Virus record (IMG/VR): IMGVR_UViG_3300042472_000280
Span: 1-34,801 of that record
Reading direction: 5' to 3' (one strand)
DNA length: 34,801 nucleotides
Source of the DNA: a virus
The notes below the pieces were generated by a model, which was not told the origin of the DNA, searched no databases, and was given only the letters and a program-made list of their open reading frames with translations. A program made the position numbers and the translations under genes. Positions 14,275 to 24,087 of this stretch are shown here, in pieces (positions within the stretch are counted from its first letter, which is position 1; each line of letters opens with the position of its first letter).

Positions 14275-16883
14275 TGGAAAACTTTACATTTTATTTAAAC
14301 TTTAAAAATGATGCAACAGGCTTGATTGAAATAACCGAGCCTGTTAAATTCGATGGTGCCAGCTTCACAGTTGAGCAAGATAAAAGCCGTTATGGAAGAG
14401 ATATAAGTTACGGAAATGAGGAAGTAAGTTTGGAGTTTTATGATGGAACTTTTGAAAATGGTTTAACAATGGGATTATTCCAATTATTAGATTATTACAA
14501 AACATACGGCTTTGAAAGTGAGGTTGAATTTATATTAAAGAAAAACGGTATAACTTTTACGGTTGGATTATTAGACTTTCAAATGGCAAAGACAGACTTA
14601 CTTACTTATTTTGAATGTAAAGTAATTCAGGAAAATAACAGAGCAATAATAAACAGGCGCAAAGAAATAAACGTTGATGTTTTTAGCGATAAAGATTTGG
14701 ATTTAAACACAATTACACCGTTAACAACAGAAAATATACTATTAAAGGCAAAGCCAGTATTACAAATAAGTGAGTGGAAAAGTGTAGGATCTGAAACATT
14801 TCCTATTGACTCTACAGATCCTACGAAAATATGGGGTTTATTTAACTTTGCTCAAACAAATGTATCTTATGGAATTGAAAATTCTTTAGGCTGGTTACAA
14901 AATATTATTTATACATCAAATATTTTAGATGCTGAAAAATTTGGAATAATATACGCGCAAAATAAATTAAATGACATAAAGGTAACAGCTACAATAGATA
15001 TGACTTATGTAGTAACTCAGGGAGTTTTTCCTGATTTTGGTTTTATGGCTTTATATTTATGTTGGGGTGATACTTTTGATCCTTCAAATACATCCACTAC
15101 AAGACATTTATTATATAACGATATTTGGGGCGCTTCGGTAGAAAAAACGGTATTATTAAATGATACATTTGAATTTACAATTGATGAAGTTAATCAGGGC
15201 GGTAAAGTTTGGTTATTTTGGGCCGGTATTGGTTATGTTGATTGCAATATAGATGTAACGCATAGAAGTTTTAATATAAAAGTTGATGCCGTTTCTACTT
15301 CTATTGATAGTGTTATTAAAGGTGTGAGATATATTGACTTATTCAAACAAAATATAAAATCAATATCAGGATTAAATATTGACGCTCCAAAATTTGATGT
15401 TTCTGGCGAGTTTTATGAACAATTTGCATTTAATGGTAAATTAATAAGACAATACACAGATAAGCCGTTTTATGTTAATTTTAAGGATTTAACGGAAGGA
15501 TTACAGGAACTTAATGCAGACTATCAAATAAACCAAAACGATGTATTTATAGGGCAGTATAATGACTTTTATAATAATGTTGATTTAGGTGGATTTTTAC
15601 AGGCGCCAGATACAGAATTTAACACAAATTTTAATGACAGATATAGTATTAACGCTTTTAATTATTCTTATAAGACTTTTGAGCAAAATAAAGACGAAAA
15701 CAACACAGTTGACAGCATACATACGGAAGCTCAATTTTTATTGCCTAATAAATTGGTTGAGAATGTTAAAAAAGTAGAAGTAAATTATATACGCGATCCG
15801 TTTAGTATTGAAGCATCAAGAAGTCAGGGAATAAATACAAAAGAAAGTACTTCTTTAGATAATGATGATAAAATATTTTTAATTGATATATATCCATTAG
15901 ATCCTTCATCTGTAGGTGGCTTTGGTTTGCGATTATTAATGAGAATGAATGATGACAAACTTGAAATATTAAATAATACATTAGATGGCGAAGGAACTCC
16001 ATTTGATTGGACTTTGTTAGGTTTTGTTGTAGGTTCTGAATTTTCAATTGTATCAGGTAAAAATATAGGTACTTATATAGTATTTTCATTAGATAAAGAA
16101 AAAATATCGTTAACGCCTGTTGGATTTACACCAGCTTTTGAGGGTGATGGTTTTATTAAAACTGAATATCCTCTAAATAATGTATCTTATGTAAATAGAA
16201 CAAATCAGGGATTCACTGAAATACTAAATTTGTCAAGTGGCGACAATTATAGTAATTTAAGATATTCTATTAAAAGAAATATGAAGCATTGGCAAAGCTA
16301 TTTAAAAACAGCATCCAAATACAAACCAAATGGAATAATACAAAATACCTTCTTTAAAAATAACGGTTTACTTTCAACAAAATACGGATCAGAAACGGTT
16401 GCAACTATTGAGGGCGCAAATATTAACGTAACAGATTTAAATGATGCCATTTTGTCGCCTATTTTTTACAAAACAAAAGTTGTTGCAGAATTTGAAACGG
16501 TTAAAACTTTGCTGGATAATTTAGCAACTCAAAAAGGATTTATTAGAGTTGTCGATACAAATAACAGGGTTTTAAAAATACACCCTACTAAATTAGATTA
16601 TGAATGGGTTACTAATTTATTAACAATTGAGGGTGAGCAAAGAAATGAAAGCGACTATGTAACTATTGACACTTTAGGAGCTGAATTAGTAACGATTAAT
16701 GAAGTAGGCTATAATAATATCATATTAAAAAGAAAGTGGTTTAAAATTGATGGTTTTTTTGTAACTTTGTATGATTTCAATAACATACCATTAATTAATC
16801 CTACAAGGATAGAAAAAATAAAAGTTAATGGCATTATTTACACGACATCAATAACCCTATCAGACGCTTTAAATGGATTATAG
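14274..16883 (+). CDS. Large tail tip protein (distal tail / tail-associated)
   Basis: This protein has 869 residues and starts inside the tape measure stop. The first about 200 residues (FYLNFKNDATGLIEITEPVK, then YGRDISYGNEEVSLEFYDG, FECKVIQENNRAIINRRKEI) resemble distal-tail or baseplate hub domains; the middle and end are beta-rich with long runs of D, N, F and Y. Position directly after the tape measure and size make it a hub or central tip component. I cannot separate Dit-like from Tal-like function. No lysozyme or peptidase motif is visible. Confidence 0.65.
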   Translation: MENFTFYLNFKNDATGLIEITEPVKFDGASFTVEQDKSRYGRDISYGNEEVSLEFYDGTFENGLTMGLFQLLDYYKTYGFESEVEFILKKNGITFTVGLLDFQMAKTDLLTYFECKVIQENNRAIINRRKEINVDVFSDKDLDLNTITPLTTENILLKAKPVLQISEWKSVGSETFPIDSTDPTKIWGLFNFAQTNVSYGIENSLGWLQNIIYTSNILDAEKFGIIYAQNKLNDIKVTATIDMTYVVTQGVFPDFGFMALYLCWGDTFDPSNTSTTRHLLYNDIWGASVEKTVLLNDTFEFTIDEVNQGGKVWLFWAGIGYVDCNIDVTHRSFNIKVDAVSTSIDSVIKGVRYIDLFKQNIKSISGLNIDAPKFDVSGEFYEQFAFNGKLIRQYTDKPFYVNFKDLTEGLQELNADYQINQNDVFIGQYNDFYNNVDLGGFLQAPDTEFNTNFNDRYSINAFNYSYKTFEQNKDENNTVDSIHTEAQFLLPNKLVENVKKVEVNYIRDPFSIEASRSQGINTKESTSLDNDDKIFLIDIYPLDPSSVGGFGLRLLMRMNDDKLEILNNTLDGEGTPFDWTLLGFVVGSEFSIVSGKNIGTYIVFSLDKEKISLTPVGFTPAFEGDGFIKTEYPLNNVSYVNRTNQGFTEILNLSSGDNYSNLRYSIKRNMKHWQSYLKTASKYKPNGIIQNTFFKNNGLLSTKYGSETVATIEGANINVTDLNDAILSPIFYKTKVVAEFETVKTLLDNLATQKGFIRVVDTNNRVLKIHPTKLDYEWVTNLLTIEGEQRNESDYVTIDTLGAELVTINEVGYNNIILKRKWFKIDGFFVTLYDFNNIPLINPTRIEKIKVNGIIYTTSITLSDALNGL

Positions 16884-18021
16884 TTTTATAAAATTATCAA
16901 AAACAACTGAAGATGAGAATCCAAAAATCTCACAAATAAATTATTCAGATTGTGTGCAATTATTGCCGTCAGAAAGTTACTTACAAATTACTAATAATAT
17001 TGACGGTATTGCGTTTGATACCGACTTTGCCGTCTTTGTTGTTAATTGTCAAAATGACACTTTAGCGGACATAACGACAAATGTGTCAATATACGAGTTT
17101 ACAGATATTAAAGGGATTCAACAAATAGCCTTTGAATTAAATTTTCTTACTATTGATTTTGGATTTCAACCTGTAAAATTAAAATTTGTTAAAACTACTG
17201 GATCTGACATTTGGTATTCAAATGAAATATTAATAACTGAAGAAGCTGAAGAACAAACCACACGTTTTGACTATAAAGCAAACGGATATTTTCACGGCAT
17301 TTCTTATGATGTTTTAGACTTTTATCAATCAATCCGTTTAAGATGCTTTTTTGACCGTTTAGACAATGAAACAGAAGTGAAAGACTACTATCAGATAAGC
17401 AAAGGAAATACAATAAGTACGCGCGCTTTATTAAAAGAATTAAGTCATTATAAATTTGTAAATATTAATCCTTTTGTTTTCACGCGTATAAATGTTTTAT
17501 TAATCCACGATATTATTTATGTTGATGGATTGAGAATGACCAACAAAACAAATGTAAAAGGATCGGAGCGTTTAGGCTATTCTAATTTATCGGAAGGGGA
17601 ATTTTCTGCATATATAAATAACAGCGATATTTTTACTTTTGAATACCAAATTTATGAAGCTTTACGAATTATAGAAAATAATCCAGTAGGACAAATAAGC
17701 ATTTATGAGTTTATAGGTCAAATTGAATTTATTACAAATAAATTAGATGCAACTTTAAATAGTGCAGGAAAATTCATAAAATTAAAAGATTCTTTAGGAA
17801 ATGTTTTATTTTCTTATGATTGTTCTTATTTAATTTTTGACGGGACTTATTTCTATATTTCAATGTATCCTTTTACTCCATCCGTTGGAAGTTATACAAT
17901 AGAATTGCCAAGTGGTTTATTTTCTTCAACATTCGAAACTACATCGGCTTATTCTTGGAGTTTTAATATAGTTGCAGGGGATTATTCCGATTCAGATTAC
18001 TCAACAGATTACTTAATATAA
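16873..18021 (+). CDS. Tail tip protein, unknown
   Basis: This 382-residue beta-rich protein overlaps the upstream gene by 11 bases. The N-terminus (DYSFIKLSKTTEDENPKISQ) and repeated patterns such as CQNDTLADITTNVSIYEFTD look like virion tail proteins of Bacteroidota phages. The C-terminal 110 residues (IYEFIGQIEFITNKL ... GSYTIELPSGLF) resemble a small Ig-like or carbohydrate-binding sheet. Context supports a structural role in the tail tip; the exact function is unknown. Confidence 0.55.
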   Translation: MDYSFIKLSKTTEDENPKISQINYSDCVQLLPSESYLQITNNIDGIAFDTDFAVFVVNCQNDTLADITTNVSIYEFTDIKGIQQIAFELNFLTIDFGFQPVKLKFVKTTGSDIWYSNEILITEEAEEQTTRFDYKANGYFHGISYDVLDFYQSIRLRCFFDRLDNETEVKDYYQISKGNTISTRALLKELSHYKFVNINPFVFTRINVLLIHDIIYVDGLRMTNKTNVKGSERLGYSNLSEGEFSAYINNSDIFTFEYQIYEALRIIENNPVGQISIYEFIGQIEFITNKLDATLNSAGKFIKLKDSLGNVLFSYDCSYLIFDGTYFYISMYPFTPSVGSYTIELPSGLFSSTFETTSAYSWSFNIVAGDYSDSDYSTDYLI

Positions 18022-18025
18022 AAAT

Positions 18026-18520
18026 ATGACACAAGCAGAACTAACAGCGCTAATAGACGCTAAAATTAGAAACAAAACGCCTAAGGTAGTAAAGATTGAG
18101 CATGCAGACGTAGAGCAGGCAATTACAGATGAATTGTTTTCGAGAGTTGCTACATTAAATACTACAATTAGCGATTTAAATACAATTGTTACAAATCAAG
18201 GAAAATTACTACCTATTAGGAGAGGTTATTTAACAGGCATTAATTTGCCAGTAACTTCAGGGACTGTTACATCGAGCGGTGATATATCAATTGCAACAGG
18301 TACTGGAAGCGGTATTTTAGTGACGTTAAGCACAGCAATGCCAAGCACTAATTATAAAGTTAGATTTGATGTTGAAAGTTTAGGAGGCGCAAATGATGAT
18401 CAAGTTCTTTGCCCTTCATTTAGAAAGGTTTCAACAACTCAATTTTATTTAATAGTTTCAGAACCCGGCAACTTTACGCAAAACTTAAGATTTCACATTG
18501 AAGTAATTTCATTAGACTAA
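18026..18520 (+). CDS. Short tail fibre protein with coiled coil and beta head
   Basis: This protein has 164 residues. Residues 1-65 are helical with a short trimeric-type coiled coil (ATLNTTISDLNTIVTNQGK), then a beta domain (RRGYLTGINLPVTSGTVTSS, VTLSTAMPSTNYKVRFDVES, FHIEVISLD) of jelly-roll or lectin-like type. The arrangement fits a small trimeric fibre whose head binds a receptor or another fibre. It lies four bases after the upstream stop and five before the large fibre gene. Confidence 0.55.
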   Translation: MTQAELTALIDAKIRNKTPKVVKIEHADVEQAITDELFSRVATLNTTISDLNTIVTNQGKLLPIRRGYLTGINLPVTSGTVTSSGDISIATGTGSGILVTLSTAMPSTNYKVRFDVESLGGANDDQVLCPSFRKVSTTQFYLIVSEPGNFTQNLRFHIEVISLD

Positions 18521-18525
18521 AAAAT

Positions 18526-21309
18526 ATGGCAACATTAGAAATACGCAAAAAGAGTCTTAAAACTTGGCTTCACGTTCCAAGTGATGCGAGTAATTTTATT
18601 TTATCTAAATTCTATTGTAAAACGGACTCAAATACATTTAAAATTGTAGAAGAAAGCGGAAGCAATAGAAGGGAATATTCATACACTAATATTACTGTTT
18701 ATGATGATACAGATATAGGAACTCCTGAAACATTTGCAAGCGCTCAGGCTTTGATGTTAAGATTGGAAGCACTCAAATATACGGGTTTTAATAGGGATGG
18801 GGACATCCCAACATCGTACATTGAAAGTGTTGTAGCTGGAACTAACGTAACAATTGATGATACAGACCCATTAAATCCTATCATATCGAGTACGGGTGGC
18901 GGAGGTACTCAAAATTTAAACGAGGTTTTAGTCGAGGGTAATACTACAGGTGGCGAAAACATATCTATTTCAAGTGGCGATTCTATAATATTAGACAATG
19001 GCTCACTACTAAAAAAAGGTACAATTGACGCAGGTTACGGCGGTGCAAATGGTATATCTCAAATATGCGCAGTAGGTTACGAATTGAAATGGGAAGCTGG
19101 TCGGTTATATGTAATGGGCGATGGCGGTACAACTATAAGAGAAGTATCTCACAATTTTACAACTACTCCTGCTACTACAGACGATATAAGTAAAGGCTTT
19201 ATAGTTGGTAGTCGTTGGATTTTAGATGACGGTGATTTATATGTTTGTACCGATAACACAAGTACGGCAGCCGTTTGGGTATTACAGCCAAATATACCAA
19301 CAAAAACAAGCGACTTAATAAATGACGGCGACAATGGTACAAGTCATTTCATATCATTAGAAGATTTACCAAGCACATTAACAGTTTACCCTACAACTGT
19401 AGCAAGTGGAATTGGTGGTTATAATAAATTGGTATCTTCTATTACAGACCCTGACTATAATACCACAGCAGTAGATGTAAGCACTGGAGCGATAACAGGA
19501 ACGGATCAATTAATTGCTGGATTGATAACAGACCAAAACCAAATTGTCGGTAATCCTGGTGTATTCAATATAACCACTATCGGTAATATTAGAAAAACAG
19601 CTGGGTCAGGTCAGGCGGAATTTTTCTTTAGAGTTTATAAAAGAGATTCAGGCGGAACTGAAACATTAATACTACAATCTAACAATACACAACAAATTAC
19701 TTCGGCTATTTATGCTGAATTTTTTGCAAATGGTTTATGGAATGATGGCATTTTTGTTTCAACAGATAGAATTGTAATTAAATTTTACGGTACAAAAGTT
19801 GGCGGGGGTTCAAATCCTACTTATGACTTTCAATTTGGGGGAACATCTCCAGTGAGAAGTATTATTCCAGTACCTTTAAATGTTATTCCAAGTGGAGGAG
19901 TGCCATTAACAAGAGAAGAATTTAGTTACACAAGTTCTCATGATTTTACATTATCAGGTACACCAAGTTTTATTTATGCGGTTTTTGTTAATGGTCAAGA
20001 ATTAAACAGTTCTCAATATTCTTTTGTAACTACTACTTTAACAATAGATGACGCTTTAGAAAGTGGCGACAAAGTAAATATTCTTTATACACCGACATCG
20101 GGCGGATTTTTAGAGTATTACACGAAAGCTGAAATAGATGCCTTTGATTACGAAAGCAATCACGCAGAATTTATTGAGGTAAATGCTTTGACAGACTTAC
20201 CAAGCGCAATAAGCGGAGTAATTACATTAGTAGGCGGTTATACTTACTTATTTTTAAAACACATCGACTTAGGAGGTTCTCGTTTGGTATGTGGTCAAGA
20301 TACAGTTATCGTAGGTTGGTCATCAGAAAATTGTTCTATTAGTTCAACGGGTTTAAGTAGTGGAACGGCTTTAGTAACTTCTGTTTATTCTTTACCGATT
20401 AGAAATATATCATTTACTCACGCTTTGGTATTTGATTTACAAGGCGATGGAACTACAACGGCTTTGGATTGGTTCGGGGTTAACCTTTTAAATTGTGCAA
20501 GCGGTGGAACGATTAAGAATTACACAAACTTTGTAGCAGGAGATAGCGCACTATTAAATAGTGGCGGTTTTATCTTTGATGGCACGATAGGTACAATAGC
20601 ATTTAGTAACTGCCTTTTCGATACAGCAAGTACAAAAACAGCTATTACCGTTTTGTCAACTTGTACCGTTAGCAGACGTTTGAGAATTATCTATTCGTCA
20701 TTTGTAACTTTATCAGGCGAAACAGGGGTAAATTTTAATAGTTCAGCAACGGTTGGCGATGAAAAATATATTTTAGATACTTGTAACTTTAGCGGTGGGG
20801 GTACTTATATTAGTGGATTTGATGCTACTTCTAATAAGTCTTTATTCTCAAATTGTGTAGGTATTACCAATACTTCAACGCGTGGATTTTTGCATATGTT
20901 GGACAATACAACAGCAACGGCAATAACAGGGACAGCTTCTTATTTTAAAGCAGCAGGAACTACTACAGCAAGTAGTGCGAACTCAAAATTCACTTCGCCA
21001 AGTTCAAACCGATTGACATATATAGGCGCATTTACACAAAGTTTTTTTGTAACTGTAAATTGTAATGTTAGAACTTCGGTTTCTACTCAAACAATTAATA
21101 TTGTAATAGTTAAAAACGGAACTAATATAAGTGAAAGTGAAATGACTATTCTTTGCGCTGCAGGTAGTACGCCTTCTTTTGGCGGTACACAAGCAGTAAT
21201 TGAGTTAACCGCTAATGATTATATCGAGTTATTTGTTAGAAATACTTCAAGCGTTAATAACGTTATAGTTTCTGATTTGAATATGAATATTTTAAAAATA
21301 CCTGTATAA
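18526..21309 (+). CDS. Large tail fibre / receptor-binding protein
   Basis: This protein has 927 residues. The first 110 form an attachment domain (LEIRKKSLKTWLHVPSDASN), followed by the fibre-type segment VVAGTNVTIDDTDPLNPIIS and glycine-rich linkers. Residues about 590-790 show a repeated short-strand pattern rich in N, S, G and T (FVAGDSALLNSGGFIFDGTI, FSNCLFDTASTKTAI) as in right-handed beta-helix fibres. The C-terminal 120 residues (TQTINIVIVKNGTNI ... NDYIELFVRNTSSVNN) resemble a C1q/TNF-like jelly roll, a common receptor-binding head. It may also carry depolymerase activity, but no catalytic residues are clear. Confidence 0.7.
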   Translation: MATLEIRKKSLKTWLHVPSDASNFILSKFYCKTDSNTFKIVEESGSNRREYSYTNITVYDDTDIGTPETFASAQALMLRLEALKYTGFNRDGDIPTSYIESVVAGTNVTIDDTDPLNPIISSTGGGGTQNLNEVLVEGNTTGGENISISSGDSIILDNGSLLKKGTIDAGYGGANGISQICAVGYELKWEAGRLYVMGDGGTTIREVSHNFTTTPATTDDISKGFIVGSRWILDDGDLYVCTDNTSTAAVWVLQPNIPTKTSDLINDGDNGTSHFISLEDLPSTLTVYPTTVASGIGGYNKLVSSITDPDYNTTAVDVSTGAITGTDQLIAGLITDQNQIVGNPGVFNITTIGNIRKTAGSGQAEFFFRVYKRDSGGTETLILQSNNTQQITSAIYAEFFANGLWNDGIFVSTDRIVIKFYGTKVGGGSNPTYDFQFGGTSPVRSIIPVPLNVIPSGGVPLTREEFSYTSSHDFTLSGTPSFIYAVFVNGQELNSSQYSFVTTTLTIDDALESGDKVNILYTPTSGGFLEYYTKAEIDAFDYESNHAEFIEVNALTDLPSAISGVITLVGGYTYLFLKHIDLGGSRLVCGQDTVIVGWSSENCSISSTGLSSGTALVTSVYSLPIRNISFTHALVFDLQGDGTTTALDWFGVNLLNCASGGTIKNYTNFVAGDSALLNSGGFIFDGTIGTIAFSNCLFDTASTKTAITVLSTCTVSRRLRIIYSSFVTLSGETGVNFNSSATVGDEKYILDTCNFSGGGTYISGFDATSNKSLFSNCVGITNTSTRGFLHMLDNTTATAITGTASYFKAAGTTTASSANSKFTSPSSNRLTYIGAFTQSFFVTVNCNVRTSVSTQTINIVIVKNGTNISESEMTILCAAGSTPSFGGTQAVIELTANDYIELFVRNTSSVNNVIVSDLNMNILKIPV

Positions 21310-21617
21310 TGGAAGGAACAAAAAAAATACCAAAAGGGCAACTACAAAACGGATTAGTTGACGTTGTACAAGTAACACCGATAACACTAACTACAGGAGG
21401 TTGGTCGTTAGTTAGTGGATTATATGAATATACTTATTCAAATGCTGCAATAACAGCAGCAAGTATTGTGGATGTAATTCCGGCAAGTTCTACAATCGCA
21501 ATTGTAAAGGCAGCCGATATTATGCCAGCAACTTTGAGTGCTTCGGGTAGTGTTAAAATTTACGCAACTAACGCACCAACCGCAGACATAATAGTAACTT
21601 TTAATATTTACAACTAA
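21309..21617 (+). CDS. Small beta-rich tail accessory protein
   Basis: This 102-residue protein is beta-rich with YEYTYSNAAITAASIVDVIP and ATNAPTADIIVTFNIY, a pattern seen in small fibre-tip or head-fibre domains of many phages (Y.....I........P.......A.......G...I.A...PT.DI.......). It overlaps the genes on both sides by one base. A role in the fibre or as an adhesin partner is inference. Confidence 0.6.
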   Translation: MEGTKKIPKGQLQNGLVDVVQVTPITLTTGGWSLVSGLYEYTYSNAAITAASIVDVIPASSTIAIVKAADIMPATLSASGSVKIYATNAPTADIIVTFNIYN

Positions 21618-22795
21618 TGGCAGTAGGTTCTTTTAAATTACCAATTGTTGCAGCTGCAGCACCATCAAATGATTGGGTTAGACCAACAGATTGGTTAGCT
21701 ATGCCGAGTATAGGTACTCAGGAATTCATCGGATTATTAGCAATTACAGATGATGAATCTAATCATATAGCATTAACGTGTCAAGGTGCATATACAGTTG
21801 ATTGGGGCGATGGTACTTCAGAAAATGTAGTGTCTAACGTAAAGTCACAACATACTTATACTTATTCATCAATAAGCAGCGGTACGATTTCAACACGTGG
21901 ATATAAGCAAGTGTTGGTAAGGGTAACACCTCAAGCTGGTCAAAACTTAACCGTTATTAATATACAGCAACAAAACAGTGCTTTAGCTAAAGCGCACACC
22001 GTTGGTTGGTTAGATATTGCAATAAAAGGTTCTAATATAACATCTTTAGTATTGGGTGGATCAACTGTATATATGTATATGTGTGAGAATGTAGACATAT
22101 ATTCTTTTGGTAGTATTACTGTTTTACAACAATTATTTTTTAATTTTTACGCTTTACAAAAATTCTCACTTCCAAGTAATATAAGTTCTGTAACTGATAT
22201 GTATAGAATGTTTGCTGGCTGTAGAACATTAAAAAAAATACCGATATTTGATACAAGTGCTAATACCAGTTTTAGTAGTTTTTGCGTAGATTGTTATTCA
22301 TTACAGGAGTTTCCGTTGTTCAACACAGCGGCAGGAATCAATTTTTCAAATATGTTTGAAAGTTGTTATTCATTGCGTACTATTCCATTGCTAAATGTAG
22401 CAAACGGTACTTCTTTTAATTATATGCTAAATGCTTGTGTTAATATTCAGATAGTACCTTTATTAGATACGATTAAAGGAACTACTTTTACAGGAATGTT
22501 TCAACAAATGTTCTCATTGCAAATAGTTCCTAATATCAATACAGCTTTAGGTACTGCATTTGGGTCTGTGGTTAATTTATCAACATCAATTGCAAGGGGA
22601 GCATTTCAAGGCACAAGATATGCAATATCTTATAACAATTTATGTTTATCTCGAACTGCTATTGTTGAGATATTCAACGGATTAGGAACGGCAGTAGGAA
22701 CACCTACAATAACGGTAACCAATAATCCTGGAAGGGCAGCATTGACAGCGGGAGAGATATTAATAGCTACTTCAAAAGGTTGGATAGTAGTATAA
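21617..22795 (+). CDS. Tail adhesin with PKD-like domain and BspA-type leucine-rich repeats
   Basis: This protein has 392 residues. Residues about 35-110 form a PKD-like Ig domain with the signature VDWGDGT (61-67). Residues about 198-317 hold five tandem 24-residue BspA/DUF285-type leucine-rich repeats with consensus MF..C.SL..IPL.NT..GT.FS, preceded by one degenerate unit (172-197) and followed by a partial unit. Such repeats are known on bacterial surface proteins of Bacteroidota and are used as variable receptor-binding surfaces in phages and elements. It is the last gene before lysis and probably determines host binding. Confidence 0.75.
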   Translation: MAVGSFKLPIVAAAAPSNDWVRPTDWLAMPSIGTQEFIGLLAITDDESNHIALTCQGAYTVDWGDGTSENVVSNVKSQHTYTYSSISSGTISTRGYKQVLVRVTPQAGQNLTVINIQQQNSALAKAHTVGWLDIAIKGSNITSLVLGGSTVYMYMCENVDIYSFGSITVLQQLFFNFYALQKFSLPSNISSVTDMYRMFAGCRTLKKIPIFDTSANTSFSSFCVDCYSLQEFPLFNTAAGINFSNMFESCYSLRTIPLLNVANGTSFNYMLNACVNIQIVPLLDTIKGTTFTGMFQQMFSLQIVPNINTALGTAFGSVVNLSTSIARGAFQGTRYAISYNNLCLSRTAIVEIFNGLGTAVGTPTITVTNNPGRAALTAGEILIATSKGWIVV

Positions 22796-22807
22796 AATAA
22801 ATAAATT

Positions 22808-22966
22808 ATGATAATAGAAACAATACCTGATTTTTTTATCCATATAACAGCCGATAATGGTAAGTTATTAACCAACGGAGAGATTAAAACAAAAGAGATA
22901 TTTGCGCCGTTAGACAGCGATATAACGAATTGGTTTGAAATAGATGAACCCACTGAATTTTTGTAG
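22808..22966 (+). CDS. Small hypothetical protein before the holin
   Basis: This 52-residue acidic protein (MIIETIPDFFIHITADNGKL ... APLDSDITNWFEIDEPTEFL) has its stop two bases before the holin start. The leader AAATAAATAAATT before ATG is typical of this genome. The pattern ITADNGK(L/Y)LTNGE recurs in small proteins behind fibre genes of Bacteroidota phages. Function unknown. Confidence 0.6.
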   Translation: MIIETIPDFFIHITADNGKLLTNGEIKTKEIFAPLDSDITNWFEIDEPTEFL

Positions 22967-22967
22967 T

Positions 22968-23417
22968 ATGACAATACCAATTAGAAAAATAGAGCCTATA
23001 ACGTTTATAGGAATTGCTTTAGCATTTATTGCGCCTATTTACCCATTAATGGCAACCGTTTGCACTTTCATAATAGCCGATGCATTACTTGAGGTTATAA
23101 ATTCCTTTAAAAACAAGCAATTTTGCCCGACTTTTGTAAAAAGATTAGTATTAAAATTCCTATCTTATAACATTTGTTTGATAATTATTTACGTTTTAGA
23201 GGTCAATTTATTAGGCGAATTCGTTAAAATTATAGTAGGAATACCTTTATTAATTACAAAGGTTATTAGCGTTGGTTTAATATGGTTAGAACTTAATTCA
23301 ATAGACGAAAACTTTTATAAAATAACAGGTAAAAGGTTCGTAAAAGAGTTTAAAAAAATGATTATATTTGGCAAAGAAATTAAAAACGAAATAGAAAATG
23401 GACAAAATAACGCTTGA
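22968..23417 (+). CDS. Holin
   Basis: This protein has 149 residues from ATG 22968; the earlier in-frame ATG 22944 lies inside the upstream gene. About four hydrophobic segments are visible: 11-24 (ITFIGIALAFIAPI), 26-44, 61-82 (VLKFLSYNICLIIIYVLEVN) and 86-107 (KIIVGIPLLITKVISVGLIW), followed by a charged tail (KRFVKEFKKM). That fits a phage holin that forms the membrane hole releasing the endolysin. It overlaps the peptidase gene by 20 bases, the usual holin-endolysin coupling. Confidence 0.75.
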   Translation: MTIPIRKIEPITFIGIALAFIAPIYPLMATVCTFIIADALLEVINSFKNKQFCPTFVKRLVLKFLSYNICLIIIYVLEVNLLGEFVKIIVGIPLLITKVISVGLIWLELNSIDENFYKITGKRFVKEFKKMIIFGKEIKNEIENGQNNA

Positions 23418-23874
23418 AAGAATTGAAAATGCGCATCCTAAAATTAGAGAGGAATTAAGCGTATATTATAGAGAATGTAACAACTTACTTCCTAAACACG
23501 TTAGGCTTCGTTTTAGCCACGTTTTTAGAAGTCCACAGGAGCAAAGAGAATTGTTTTTAAAACGTCCAAAAATAACAAATGCGGATAGTTGGCAATCAAT
23601 TCATAATTACGGATTAGCCTTCGATATTGTTTTATTATATGATAAAAATGGTGATGGAACTTTTGAAACTGCAAGCTGGACAATAGATGAGCATTGGGAT
23701 AGAGTAGTAAGTTACTTTAAAAGTAAAGGTTATGAGTGGGGTGGCGATTGGAAAACATTTAAAGATAAACCACACTTTGAAAAAAACTTTGGGTTTGATT
23801 GGAAAACGCTTAAAAGTAGATTTGACAAAGGAATAATTATAAATGACAACGGAATTACATACCCTAAAATTTAA
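23398..23874 (+). CDS. Endolysin, M15-family peptidase
   Basis: This 158-residue zinc peptidase of the VanY/L-alanyl-D-glutamate endopeptidase type should cut the peptide of peptidoglycan. Zinc ligands are His69 and Asp76 in SIHNYGLAFD and His126 in PHFE, with GYEWGGDWKTFKD (111-123) before it. A loop DKNGDGTFE (82-90) resembles the first half of an EF-hand and may bind calcium, as known for the T5 endolysin. There is no signal peptide or membrane segment, so release depends on the holin. Confidence 0.88.
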   Translation: MDKITLERIENAHPKIREELSVYYRECNNLLPKHVRLRFSHVFRSPQEQRELFLKRPKITNADSWQSIHNYGLAFDIVLLYDKNGDGTFETASWTIDEHWDRVVSYFKSKGYEWGGDWKTFKDKPHFEKNFGFDWKTLKSRFDKGIIINDNGITYPKI

Positions 23875-23878
23875 CAAA

Positions 23879-24040
23879 ATGGAAAAAAAAGATTTGATTA
23901 ATTTAGCATTAAAAGAAGTAGCTACAAAGTATAGTGAAAGTCCTGCAACAACAAACGCTGGAAGATGGTTGAGGTTAATTGTAAAGTATTTACCTACTGA
24001 TTTAATTGTTAAGGCATTTGCTCACAAATTGAGTAGATAA
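23879..24040 (+). CDS. Small hypothetical protein closing the lysis operon
   Basis: This protein has 53 residues from ATG 23879, four bases after the endolysin stop. It is helical with YSESPATTNAGRWLRLIVKY and LIVKAFAHKLSR, possibly amphipathic and membrane-associated. An earlier in-frame ATG at 23843 lies inside the endolysin gene. It is followed by the terminator at 24088. A role in lysis control is possible from context only. Confidence 0.6.
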   Translation: MEKKDLINLALKEVATKYSESPATTNAGRWLRLIVKYLPTDLIVKAFAHKLSR

Positions 24041-24087
24041 ACGTACTTATAGCGCTTACCATTAGAACAGCCTTTAAGTCTTTTTTT

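Noticed and set aside
16762-16769. TAACTTTG promoter-like box inside the tail tip gene
   Set aside because: It encodes in-frame residues far from any start codon, so it is probably chance; it also shows that the box alone is not sufficient evidence for a promoter.
22944-22967. Earlier ATG for the holin
   Set aside because: It overlaps the end of the small gene 22808-22966; ATG 22968 gives a normal N-terminus and spacing of one base.
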